From NCBI GenBank assembly GCA_913060595.1, contig CAJXSA010000060.1, forward strand, positions 1-13,521: a stretch of 13,521 bases of DNA, written 5' to 3'. Source of the DNA: an uncultured Ignavibacteria bacterium. GTDB lineage: Bacteria > Bacteroidota > Ignavibacteria > SZUA-365. A program made the position numbers and the translations under genes. Shown in pieces: positions 1 to 7,114 of this stretch. Under the pieces are notes generated by a model. The model worked only from the letters and a program-made list of their open reading frames with translations. It had not been told where the DNA came from and did not search any database. Positions within the stretch are counted from its first letter, which is position 1, and every line of letters begins with the position of its first letter.

Positions 1-1075
1 GCTCCTTCGCAACGGGGAAATAAATGAACATGGGGATGATGGCGGGCAGTATGGAGGGAAAACTCAGCGACTGCGCGTCCTTGGCTTCGCTGCAGGTGGC
101 TCCCAGTGCCGCGGTCATGGCGCCGAACATGATGACGGCGAGCAGCATGTATGCGGCGAACCAGGGCAGGACATGGTATGGAATGAACGATTCGTACCCC
201 ATATAATTCACCGCGACGACGGCTCCGACGACATACACAGCGGAACTGGTCAGGGCAACGGCGATGCCCCCGATCAGCTTTCCCATCATGAATTCGAAGG
301 GTTTGATCGCTCCGAGCAGCACCTCGGCGATGCGCTGGGTTTTTTCTTCCATGACGGAATGCAGCATGCCGGGCACGCTCATCATGATCATCAGGAACAT
401 GATCATCATGATGCCGATGGGCACCGCGAGGGCCTCGATGGGACTCGCCTCCCGCGCGTCGGCGATTTCTCCTGTCTCGGTGTCCCGAGAGAGCAGTCCG
501 CGTCCCTCGACAGACACCCAGTAAAACAGGTCCCTGTACAGCTCGCGGTCTATTCCCGCCTCCTCCATACGCAGCATGCGCAGGCGCTCGTTGATCGGTC
601 CCCCGATCCATCGCCGAAGCTCGTCCAGTGCCGCATTGCGCGCGTGATAGGTGATGCGCGCGCGGTCTCCGCCTGCCGTCGGTGTGAGGACATCCGGTCC
701 GATGGAAAGAAAGGCATACAGCTCGCCGCGGCGGACACGGTCGGACAGCGTGTGGAACACTTCACGAACTTCCGCGCTGTCCGCGGAAACATGCTCAAAG
801 GAGTAGCGCGGCTGCACTTTTTCCCCGCTTTCAGGATCGATGACTTCGTTCTCGTTGTGCCAGGCGGCCGCCCGGTCAAGTGCCGGTGCGACAAGGCCGG
901 TGTGATCGATCACCGCGATGTGGCGATCGGTGGTATCGACGCGGTCCTTGAGCAGAACGAACGCGAGTATGCTTCCGCTCATGAGGACGGGAGCGATGAC
1001 CAGACCGATGATGAATCCCTTCGTTTTCACGGCGGCGCGGTATTCGCGCAGCGCCATGCGCAGTGTCTTACGCAT
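1..1075 (-). CDS. ABC-2 type (NatB-like) transporter permease, 3' end missing
   Basis: Inner-membrane permease of a two-gene ABC exporter; the family includes the Na+ exporter NatB, but the substrate here cannot be read from sequence. Translated from 1075 on the minus strand it begins MRKTLRMALREYRAAVKTKG, followed by a first membrane span (about residues 19-43). A long extracytoplasmic region follows, then closely spaced hydrophobic segments starting with a Met/Ile-rich span (IGIMMIMFLMIMM) and the cytoplasmic-side stretch SVMEEKTQRIAEVLLGAIKP, which is typical of the NatB/ABC-2 family. The reading frame is open to base 1, so the C-terminal part is outside the window. The start ATG lies inside the end of the ATPase gene (8-nt overlap), which implies translational coupling and a shared complex. 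The family is clear; the transported substrate is unknown. Confidence 0.88.
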   Translation of the reverse strand, partial: MRKTLRMALREYRAAVKTKGFIIGLVIAPVLMSGSILAFVLLKDRVDTTDRHIAVIDHTGLVAPALDRAAAWHNENEVIDPESGEKVQPRYSFEHVSADSAEVREVFHTLSDRVRRGELYAFLSIGPDVLTPTAGGDRARITYHARNAALDELRRWIGGPINERLRMLRMEEAGIDRELYRDLFYWVSVEGRGLLSRDTETGEIADAREASPIEALAVPIGIMMIMFLMIMMSVPGMLHSVMEEKTQRIAEVLLGAIKPFEFMMGKLIGGIAVALTSSAVYVVGAVVAVNYMGYESFIPYHVLPWFAAYMLLAVIMFGAMTAALGATCSEAKDAQSLSFPSILPAIIPMFIYFPVAKE

Positions 1076-1997
1076 TGGCATCCTCCCGGGACTCCGGTCC
1101 CGCGATGCGGACAAAAATATCGTGCAGTGACGGTTTCACGATGTCAAATCGCCGCACGGAACTCCGGTCGAGCAGCAGGCGCAGAATGTGCTGGGGATCG
1201 GCGTCCCCCGTCACGCGCAGTTCCTGCATGCGCCCGAAGTCGTTGACGCCCGCGACACCGGGCAGTCCTTCCAGCACGTCCGCGCCGCGGTCGGTCTGCA
1301 CGCGTATGGTATCGTCCGCGTAGCGGTTCTGTATCGAAGCAAGCGTTCCGTCGAGCACCTTGCGTCCGTTGAATATCATGCAGATGAAGTCGCACATCTT
1401 CTCCGCCATGTCCATGTCATGGGTGCTGAACAGCACGGTGCATCCCCGGCGCTGCAGTTCCAGAATGGCGTCGCGGATGACATCGGTATTGACCGGGTCC
1501 AGACCGGAAAACGGTTCGTCGAGTATCACCAGGTCCGGCGCGGAAGCCACCGTGGCGATGAACTGCACCTTCTGGCTCATGCCCTTGCTCAGCGTCTGTA
1601 TTTTGCGGTCCGCCCATTCGGTCAGCGACAGCCTCTCGAGCCAGTCGTCGACGCCGCGTCGGGGATCGGCCGCATTCTTCAGTCCCGCAAAAAACGTGAG
1701 AAACTCGCGCACCTTCATCCGCTTGTACAATCCCCGCTCCTCGGGCATGTATCCGATACGGTCCGCGGTCGCGGGCGACAGCGACTGGTCGAACAGTCGG
1801 ATATCACCGCGATCGGGATAGAGAATGTTCATGATCATGCGCAGCGTCGTGGTTTTCCCCGAACCGTTGGGGCCGATGAAACCGTAGACGCTGCCCCGGG
1901 GCACGGAGAGATCCAGCGCATCGACGGCGACGTGCTGACGGAACGTTTTGCGCACCCCGGAAAGCGTGATTGCGGCAGCTTCGGGAGCATGATTCAT
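1068..1997 (-). CDS. NatA-like ABC transporter ATP-binding protein
   Basis: Cytoplasmic ATPase that powers the ABC-2 permease encoded immediately downstream. Counting from the ATG at 1997 (309 aa): Walker A GPNGSGKTT (42-50), signature LSKGMSQ (136-142), Walker B LVILDEP (156-162), D-loop SGLDP, and the switch histidine in STHD (H193). The Q-loop region reads GYMPEERGLY, with Glu where most ABC ATPases have Gln; this form is familiar from NatA/DUF4162-type ATPases. Residues of about 225-300 form the usual C-terminal accessory domain of that group. A GTG at 2024 would add nine residues, but neither start has a strong ribosome-binding site; the ATG is preferred because the added residues lie outside the domain. 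The gene overlaps the permease by 8 nt, and a promoter-like sequence lies upstream at 2078-2106. Substrate not predictable. Confidence 0.9.
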   Translation of the reverse strand: MNHAPEAAAITLSGVRKTFRQHVAVDALDLSVPRGSVYGFIGPNGSGKTTTLRMIMNILYPDRGDIRLFDQSLSPATADRIGYMPEERGLYKRMKVREFLTFFAGLKNAADPRRGVDDWLERLSLTEWADRKIQTLSKGMSQKVQFIATVASAPDLVILDEPFSGLDPVNTDVIRDAILELQRRGCTVLFSTHDMDMAEKMCDFICMIFNGRKVLDGTLASIQNRYADDTIRVQTDRGADVLEGLPGVAGVNDFGRMQELRVTGDADPQHILRLLLDRSSVRRFDIVKPSLHDIFVRIAGPESREDANA

Positions 1998-2077
1998 TAC
2001 GGGACTCACGTCATGGAACAACACTGTCGGCGTGCGGCTGAATCAGGACAATCGGATCGGATGCCTTTTGACGTGGA

Positions 2078-2106
2078 AGTATACGATGACGGCCCCTGCG
2101 AAACAA
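2078..2106 (-). promoter_or_regulatory. Putative sigma70-type promoter of the ABC exporter operon
   Basis: On the minus strand TTGTTT (2106-2101) is followed after exactly 17 nt by TATACT (2083-2078), a five-of-six match to the -10 consensus. It lies about 75 nt upstream of the ATPase ATG, in the 163-nt gap after the lipoprotein gene. The -35 element is weak (only TTG matches), and many Bacteroidota use a different promoter consensus, so this is a sequence-only suggestion. If it is real, the ABC genes form a transcription unit of their own. Confidence 0.4.
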
Positions 2107-2160
2107 ACTCCGCATGAGAAGATCCGCCCTCCCCCCGGATGACGGTATCGGGTCCGTGCG

Positions 2161-3612
2161 CTACTTCCCTGACAGCGCGGCAAGCAGGGGAAGGACCAGT
2201 GACGGACGTCCCATCATTTCACGGACGAAGTTTCTGCGTTTCGCGGGAGGAACATCGGCAAAGGGCGCGAACAGTCCGCTGTTCGTCTGCGGCCGGTACC
2301 ACAGGTGCAGGTATCCCGCCGCTTCCACCACGTATGTCCACGCAGCGGAGGCATCCGCCGGACCCGCGGCGCATTCGATGTCCACCGCCTCGGGCGGCAG
2401 CAGCGTGCAGTACCTGCCGTCCTCTCCGGACAGCGCCTCACCTGCATCAACGCCTTCGGTGGTGATGCAGGACACAACCGAGAGCTGCTCGCTCTGCAGT
2501 CCATCCGTGAACTCCCAGGCGATACGAACATCGCGAATATCCCAGAGTCCCGGCAGCGCCGCAAGTTCCACGACGACGTTCTCCCCTGCCTCACAGGCGA
2601 GGTCAAGGGGCAAAGCCCGCGTGAATGCGACCTCCGTTCCCTCGGGATCGATGACGCCCGCCACCGGAAGCTGCCCCGTCCCGGCTCCCGCGCGCACTTC
2701 CAGGGCGCAGCGTCGCAGCCACTCGCGCAGCAGGCGCACGGTCTGATCGTCCCGCTCGAGGTCACGGACAAAACGCAGCGCATCCGTGCCCAGCCAGGCG
2801 AAGGTTTCCTGGAATATGCCGCCGGTCATCTCCCGGTTTTTTGCGGTGACGACGAGCAAGGCGCGCCGTGCGCCTGCGGGACGTGCAAACACGCAGCGAC
2901 GGCGGTCCGCATCGGAGTCATCGATGCGCAGCGGCGCGGAAAGCGCGGCGACCTGCCACGGGTGTCCCCCGGCATCGAGAACGACATGCGTCCCGTGCGC
3001 GTGCCGGATGCGGCGCAGTCCCACGCGGTCGATGTAATGTGTCTCCGGCCGCTCATTCCGGATGCGCAAGCGCACCCGGCCGTTTTCTGCACGCAGCGAG
3101 GGCAGGACATGCCGCGTCTCCCTCTGCAGGGCGCTGCCGAGCGACGTCCCGAAGGCCTCCGCCTCCAGCACGTATTCCCGGCCGTTCCAGCTGTACACAT
3201 ACGGACAGGATTCCCCTTCCCGCGGGTACGGTTTCACTTCCGTCTTCGTCTCGGCGAGCATGTCGACCGCAACCGCGCCCGCGATGACGGCGGCAACGGC
3301 GGTCGCGGCGATGGTGCCTGTTCGGTTTGCCTGCTCCACCTGTGCGTACTCGATGTCGTCGAACGCGAGTTCTCCGCTGAATTCCAGCGTCCTGCCCGCG
3401 AACTCCCGCGTGCCGCTGCCGCGCACCGCATCGACTGCGGCCTCGTACCGGGTCAGATGATAGATGGTGCCGTCCTTCGTCAGCAGCGACAGCGTGGCAC
3501 TGCTGTCGGCCTGTTGCAGCTGCGCCCGTTCCCGGACAGGTTCGACAGTGACGCAGGATACGAGGGTAAGGACGAGACAGGCGAGTGCGGCGGCGATGCG
3601 AAACTTCTGCAT
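2161..3612 (-). CDS. Large predicted lipoprotein of unknown function
   Basis: A 483-aa exported lipoprotein. The N-terminus is a lipoprotein signal peptide with lipobox LVSC, giving a lipidated Cys20. The mature protein has a polar N-terminal part, an Ala-rich hydrophobic stretch (about 100-118), and then the motif CPYVYSWNGREYVLEAEAFG (136-155), which resembles a conserved segment I associate with uncharacterised Bacteroidota-lineage envelope proteins. The remainder looks beta-rich and ends in a short hydrophobic segment. The ATG at 3612 follows a good GGGAGAA ribosome-binding site. It starts only 12 nt after the stop of the beta-barrel gene, so the two are very likely co-transcribed and may act together at the outer membrane. 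No catalytic motif was seen. Lipoprotein status is well supported; function is unknown. Confidence 0.85.
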   Translation of the reverse strand: MQKFRIAAALACLVLTLVSCVTVEPVRERAQLQQADSSATLSLLTKDGTIYHLTRYEAAVDAVRGSGTREFAGRTLEFSGELAFDDIEYAQVEQANRTGTIAATAVAAVIAGAVAVDMLAETKTEVKPYPREGESCPYVYSWNGREYVLEAEAFGTSLGSALQRETRHVLPSLRAENGRVRLRIRNERPETHYIDRVGLRRIRHAHGTHVVLDAGGHPWQVAALSAPLRIDDSDADRRRCVFARPAGARRALLVVTAKNREMTGGIFQETFAWLGTDALRFVRDLERDDQTVRLLREWLRRCALEVRAGAGTGQLPVAGVIDPEGTEVAFTRALPLDLACEAGENVVVELAALPGLWDIRDVRIAWEFTDGLQSEQLSVVSCITTEGVDAGEALSGEDGRYCTLLPPEAVDIECAAGPADASAAWTYVVEAAGYLHLWYRPQTNSGLFAPFADVPPAKRRNFVREMMGRPSLVLPLLAALSGK

Positions 3613-3624
3613 GATTGTTCTCCC

Positions 3625-4320
3625 TTAGAGCTGAAACAGGACATGAAACGACGCGAGATATGAGGACAGATTCACTCCCTCCACTTCGGGCATGATGTCA
3701 TAGGCGGCGGACAGCGAGAATATCGGTCCGCCCACCATGTCGAGCTCCGCGCCGCCGACAAGGTGCGCGCCGAATTCCCGCGCGGTGATGTGCAGGGTCT
3801 CGTCGAAGGTATACCCGCTGTGCTCGTAGTCGATGCGGGTGATGCCCGCCCCCCCGTAAAGGCTGAACAGTCCCCCGTTGTAAATCCCCTGATGCGCGGT
3901 GATGGATATCGCATTCCGCAGCCAGCGATTGTAGCGATCCTGGGAATCGAAGTGCAGGCCCAGTTCACCGACCCGCGCTTCTGTGGTCAGACTGAACGCC
4001 AGCCAGGACAGCGGCTGATAGCGCAGTTTCAGCCCCAGGCTCCCGAGCGGGATGTGGTTGGACGGCTTGCTGTCCGGGTGATAGCGGGCGTCGAAGCCGG
4101 ACATGTCGGGTCCGGCGACTCCGATGCCGAAACCGATGCAGAATTCGGGCCAGACGCGGAGCCGGTAGCGCCTCGCATTGTGCGCGAATGGCAATTCCTC
4201 CCCGGCTGCGACCGCGGCATCGCGGGTGCTGTCGGCATCCTGGGCGGACAGCGGCAGGGAGAACGTGCATAAAAACAGGAACAGGACAAGCGGACCAGCA
4301 GTGCGGCGATTCCTCGACAT
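3625..4320 (-). CDS. Small predicted outer-membrane beta-barrel protein
   Basis: A 231-aa exported protein. A signal peptide (MSRNRRTAG, then a hydrophobic run ending PLSAQD, cleavage near residue 26) is followed by alternating beta-strand-like segments rich in Gly and aromatics, for example FSLYGGAGITRIDYEHSGY. It ends YLASFHVLFQL, compatible with the C-terminal beta-signal of an outer-membrane barrel. The size suits an eight-stranded barrel. The ATG at 4320 is chosen over an in-frame upstream start near 4458 because AGGGAAA precedes it at the right distance and the signal peptide begins there; the upstream extension runs into the neighbouring gene. It lies 12 nt upstream of the lipoprotein gene, probably the same operon. 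Fold by inference; function unknown. Confidence 0.82.
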   Translation of the reverse strand: MSRNRRTAGPLVLFLFLCTFSLPLSAQDADSTRDAAVAAGEELPFAHNARRYRLRVWPEFCIGFGIGVAGPDMSGFDARYHPDSKPSNHIPLGSLGLKLRYQPLSWLAFSLTTEARVGELGLHFDSQDRYNRWLRNAISITAHQGIYNGGLFSLYGGAGITRIDYEHSGYTFDETLHITAREFGAHLVGGAELDMVGGPIFSLSAAYDIMPEVEGVNLSSYLASFHVLFQL

Positions 4321-4417
4321 GGCATTTTCCCTAAAAATGGTATGACGGTGTTCGGGCAATGGTCGTATTACGGAGCGCAATATATGATTCGCCCCCCCGA
4401 ATGCAATGCAACAGTTT
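4321..4417. other. Intergenic gap between the protease and beta-barrel operons
   Basis: Ninety-seven bases between two minus-strand genes. It contains a short ATTCG/CGAAT inverted repeat around a run of G on the minus strand (near 4397-4413) just after the CPBP stop, without a T-tract, and an A/T-rich stretch (near 4379-4390) that could hold the beta-barrel promoter. Neither is strong enough to call separately. Confidence 0.3.
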
Positions 4418-5239
4418 TTACCCGTTTGGAGGGAACCGGCGTCGGCGGAGCAGCACAAGACAGAGGGCCGCGACTGCGAGCAGCAGAACGAGAATGAGCA
4501 CGCGGCCGGCTAAACCTGCCCGCATCGCGAAGGGCTGTACCAGCGAGAGCCAGAGCGCATCGACCGCCACATGCGTGACGATGGCGGTCGCAAGACCGTG
4601 CCGCCAGTACAGCCATCCGAGAATCATACCCAGCACACCGACTGCCACGGCGCGATCCATGAGCGCTGCCGCAGGCGCTGCGGCTGCCCTGCCAGCGGGT
4701 GCATCGACATGTGCGACGGCAAAGAGCGCGGCGCTCATGACGATGGCTCCCCACATCACTGCAGGACGTGATTTCTCCTTCCGACCTGCAAGAGAGAATC
4801 CCAGCCATGCGAGCAGCGACATGACAAAAAGCCGATAGGTGATTTCCTCCTGAATCCCTGCATCGAACGAAGCGAGCAGCGTTTTCCACCATGCAAACGG
4901 TACCGGGGGTGTCCCTGTGATATTGAGAAGCAGGAGCACCCCGCTCCAGAGAGCGGCCCAAAAACCGGCATGAAGCAGAAGTCCGGGTACCTGTCGCAGC
5001 ACGGCATGCGCATCCGGGGCGTCGAGGATCGGAAAACCCAATCCGCTGCGCTGCGCCATCCAGATTCCGGCAGCGATCACCGGGAGGGATATGGTGGTGT
5101 ACAGCAGCCACATCGTCACCGTCCCGGAAGGGATCGCCTGTGCGTCGAGTATGGGAAGCGAGGCGAGATTCCCGGCGAGCAGGGCGACGGCGAGGACGAA
5201 AAAGGTCCTGCGGGGAAAGTGCGATGCGGACACTGGCAT
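4418..5239 (-). CDS. CPBP family (CAAX-type) intramembrane metalloprotease
   Basis: A 273-aa polytopic membrane protein of the CPBP (Abi/type II CAAX prenyl endopeptidase) family, which cleave or bind peptides within the membrane. The family motifs are present in order: EExxxR as E131-E132-ITY-R136, FxxxH as F173-AVA-H177, and a third histidine H223 with D227 in THVAVDAL. These residues form the predicted metal-dependent active site. About eight hydrophobic spans are visible, with a basic C-terminus (RRRRFPPNG). Its ATG overlaps the stop codon of the upstream S41 peptidase as TAATG, so its translation is probably coupled to that gene. The substrate is unknown; bacterial relatives have been linked to bacteriocin immunity and protein maturation, and nothing here chooses between roles. 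Family assignment is strong. Confidence 0.88.
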   Translation of the reverse strand: MPVSASHFPRRTFFVLAVALLAGNLASLPILDAQAIPSGTVTMWLLYTTISLPVIAAGIWMAQRSGLGFPILDAPDAHAVLRQVPGLLLHAGFWAALWSGVLLLLNITGTPPVPFAWWKTLLASFDAGIQEEITYRLFVMSLLAWLGFSLAGRKEKSRPAVMWGAIVMSAALFAVAHVDAPAGRAAAAPAAALMDRAVAVGVLGMILGWLYWRHGLATAIVTHVAVDALWLSLVQPFAMRAGLAGRVLILVLLLAVAALCLVLLRRRRFPPNG

Positions 5240-6909
5240 TACTCGCGTGTCGCCTGCGCGCGCGCCATGCGCATGGCATACTCCATCACCGTGTCGCGCC
5301 CGTCGAGATAATCGCGGTAGCGCTGCCGCACTTCATGATCAGGGCGCACGCCGTGATCCGGGGACATGTCTTCCACCGCGGTGGCGAAGGTGCCGCGCGG
5401 GATGAAGACCAGGAGGCGTGTCGCAGGCAGGTGGCACTGCTCCGATCCGTCATTGCAGGTGAACGTCCCGCCGCCTTCACTCCCGACCAGCGTACCGATG
5501 TTGTGATGCTTCAGCAGCGAGCAGAAATGCCCGTTCGACGAGAAACAGCGCCCGTCGAGCAGGGTGATCAGCTGCCCGCGATACGCATGCTCCGCGACGG
5601 GCAGCGGCTTGGCGAGTGCCGCGTACTTGCCGTATTCCTCCGCGAAATACCGCACCGGGGCGCTTTCGAGGTAGCGAAGCAGATACGATGCGCAGAACGG
5701 ATCGCCCCCGTCGTTGCCGCGAACATCGAGTATGAGCGTCTCCGGCTTCTTTTCCGCGATAACAGCGAACGCGGAATCGACGAAGGCGCGGAACCACGGG
5801 ACACGGTCGTAATAGGCAAAACTCTCGACGGTCAGCAGTGCCGCAGACGCTGCATCGTCCATGACCAGGCTCAGTGCGGGCTCAGGAAAAACATCCTTTC
5901 GAACCTCGGCGACCTCCGCGGGTGCAAGTGTCACGCTGACGGAAGTTTTTCGGCCGGGAAGCGCGCAGGAAATGGGAAATTCCTTCGCGAATCCATAGCG
6001 GCGGGCATAGAGCATGGAGAATCGCCGCGCGACCTGCGCGTATTTCCATTCGCGGTTGAACGCGTCCGCGGAATAATGTGCGGCGAGTTCGTCCACGATC
6101 TCCTGCATCGGACGGCCGTTGATTTCCATGATGATGCTGCCGGGGCGCACCTTCTGCTCATCCCCGTGATAGCCGGTCACCACCGCGTACCCGTCCATGA
6201 ATTCGAAACGCAGCGGGAAAAGCCCCTTTCCCGCATAGGTCCAGTACGCGGCGGACATCCACGGACTGGTGTGGCCGCAGCCCACGCTGCCCGTGATCGG
6301 TTCGATAATGCGGAAGAACTCGTGCGGCTGCATGGGACGGTCGATGCGTTCCCGCTGCTGCGTGAACAGCGCGTCGAATTCCTCCTTGCCGGTGTGCGCA
6401 TACAGGCAGCAGTGCGTGTCCTGCAGCCAGCGGCGCAGCCAGTCGAAATCCGCGCGCAGTTCGTCTTCGGAGAACATGACCGGCATTCCCACCGCGGCGA
6501 GGTCGTAGCGGTCGATAACAAACTGTCCCTTTCCGACGTTCTGCGGATTCCCTGTCAGCAGGAGGCGTCTGTTTCCGAATGGTGCGTTCTCCGGCTCCGG
6601 CTGCCATTCCCAGAACACTGTGCTGTCCGGCTTGAGTATGAGATACTTGAACTCGATCTCGGCACCCGTTTCACCGGGAACCGTGAAGACGCCGGCGTAC
6701 ACCCCGTCACCGTCGAGATCACGCAATTCGAGCGCGTTGCCCACCCATCCTCCGAAACTGCCGCGGAGGATGACACGGTCACCGTTCGCAGGCTGAAAAA
6801 GTTCGCGGTCCAGCGCGTCCTGCATGTCCACGCGAAAACAGATGTCATGTTGCGCATATGCCCCGGTTGCCCAGAACACGATTGTCAGAGCGAGAAAGAA
6901 GCTACGCAT
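5239..6909 (-). CDS. Secreted S41-family peptidase with N-terminal carbohydrate-binding-like domain
   Basis: A 556-aa exported peptidase. Signal peptide at 1-19 (ends GAYAQ). Residues of about 22-95 resemble a CBM20/glycogen-binding Ig-like fold (DRVILRGSFGGW at 44-55, DLDGDGVYAGVF, then IEFKYLI). After a linker comes a tricorn-like S41 module: GHTS with H213, a PDZ-like stretch VRPGSIIMEINGRP (254-267), LDVRGNDGG (394-402), the nucleophile region LLDGRCFSSNG with S457/S458, and PDHGVRPDHEV (517-527). No GKG lysine of the classic C-terminal processing protease Ser/Lys dyad is visible, so a tricorn-type His/Ser arrangement is more likely. The ATG at 6909 has a GGAGGT ribosome-binding site; longer versions reaching 7479 run through the divergent gene. 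It is translationally coupled to the CPBP protease. The substrate is unknown. Confidence 0.87.
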   Translation of the reverse strand: MRSFFLALTIVFWATGAYAQHDICFRVDMQDALDRELFQPANGDRVILRGSFGGWVGNALELRDLDGDGVYAGVFTVPGETGAEIEFKYLILKPDSTVFWEWQPEPENAPFGNRRLLLTGNPQNVGKGQFVIDRYDLAAVGMPVMFSEDELRADFDWLRRWLQDTHCCLYAHTGKEEFDALFTQQRERIDRPMQPHEFFRIIEPITGSVGCGHTSPWMSAAYWTYAGKGLFPLRFEFMDGYAVVTGYHGDEQKVRPGSIIMEINGRPMQEIVDELAAHYSADAFNREWKYAQVARRFSMLYARRYGFAKEFPISCALPGRKTSVSVTLAPAEVAEVRKDVFPEPALSLVMDDAASAALLTVESFAYYDRVPWFRAFVDSAFAVIAEKKPETLILDVRGNDGGDPFCASYLLRYLESAPVRYFAEEYGKYAALAKPLPVAEHAYRGQLITLLDGRCFSSNGHFCSLLKHHNIGTLVGSEGGGTFTCNDGSEQCHLPATRLLVFIPRGTFATAVEDMSPDHGVRPDHEVRQRYRDYLDGRDTVMEYAMRMARAQATRE

Positions 6910-6986
6910 GATGGTACCTCCGGAATAGTCGTTGCCGGCGGAAACCGGGGAACGGCCGCCGCGTGCGGGAAGGGATGACAGAATAA

Positions 6987-7014
6987 AAGATAACAGTATC
7001 CGCCACGTTGTCAA
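6987..7014 (-). promoter_or_regulatory. Putative promoter of the S41/CPBP protease operon
   Basis: On the minus strand a perfect TTGACA (7014-7009) is followed after 16 nt by TATCTT (6992-6987). The same region reads TATCTTTT, close to the TAnnTTTG -7 element described for Bacteroidota. It is about 78 nt upstream of the S41 peptidase ATG, inside the 205-nt divergent intergenic region. No equally good promoter for the rightward beta-helix gene was seen. Confidence 0.42.
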
Positions 7015-7114
7015 GCGATACGTATGGATGTGCACGAAAGTTCCAACCCTCGTATCTTGCTCCATCGCCCGGCCCCGACACGCCGCATCCTCACCAGCAC
7101 TCAGGAGGTCCTGC

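Noticed and set aside
173..1246. 357-codon plus-strand frame across the ABC permease
   Set aside because: The minus strand encodes a recognisable ABC-2 permease coupled to its ATPase; the plus frame has no domain and crosses two real genes.
2122..2140. ATCCG/CGGAT hairpin as a terminator after the lipoprotein gene
   Set aside because: Only five base pairs with a nine-nt loop and no following T-tract on the minus strand.
2305..3663. 452-codon plus-strand frame opposite the lipoprotein gene
   Set aside because: It is a shadow frame: low-complexity Arg/Ala/Gly/His translation, no start signal, and the opposite strand has a clear lipoprotein signal and an operon context.
5140..6978. 612-codon plus-strand frame opposite the S41 peptidase
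   Set aside because: It is antisense to a gene with a signal peptide, catalytic motifs and a strong ribosome-binding site. Long antisense frames are common in GC-rich DNA, and its translation has no recognisable domain.
6932..7114. Upstream start extension of the beta-helix gene
   Set aside because: The extension has no signal peptide, covers the divergent promoter region, and AGGAGGT stands in front of the ATG at 7115.
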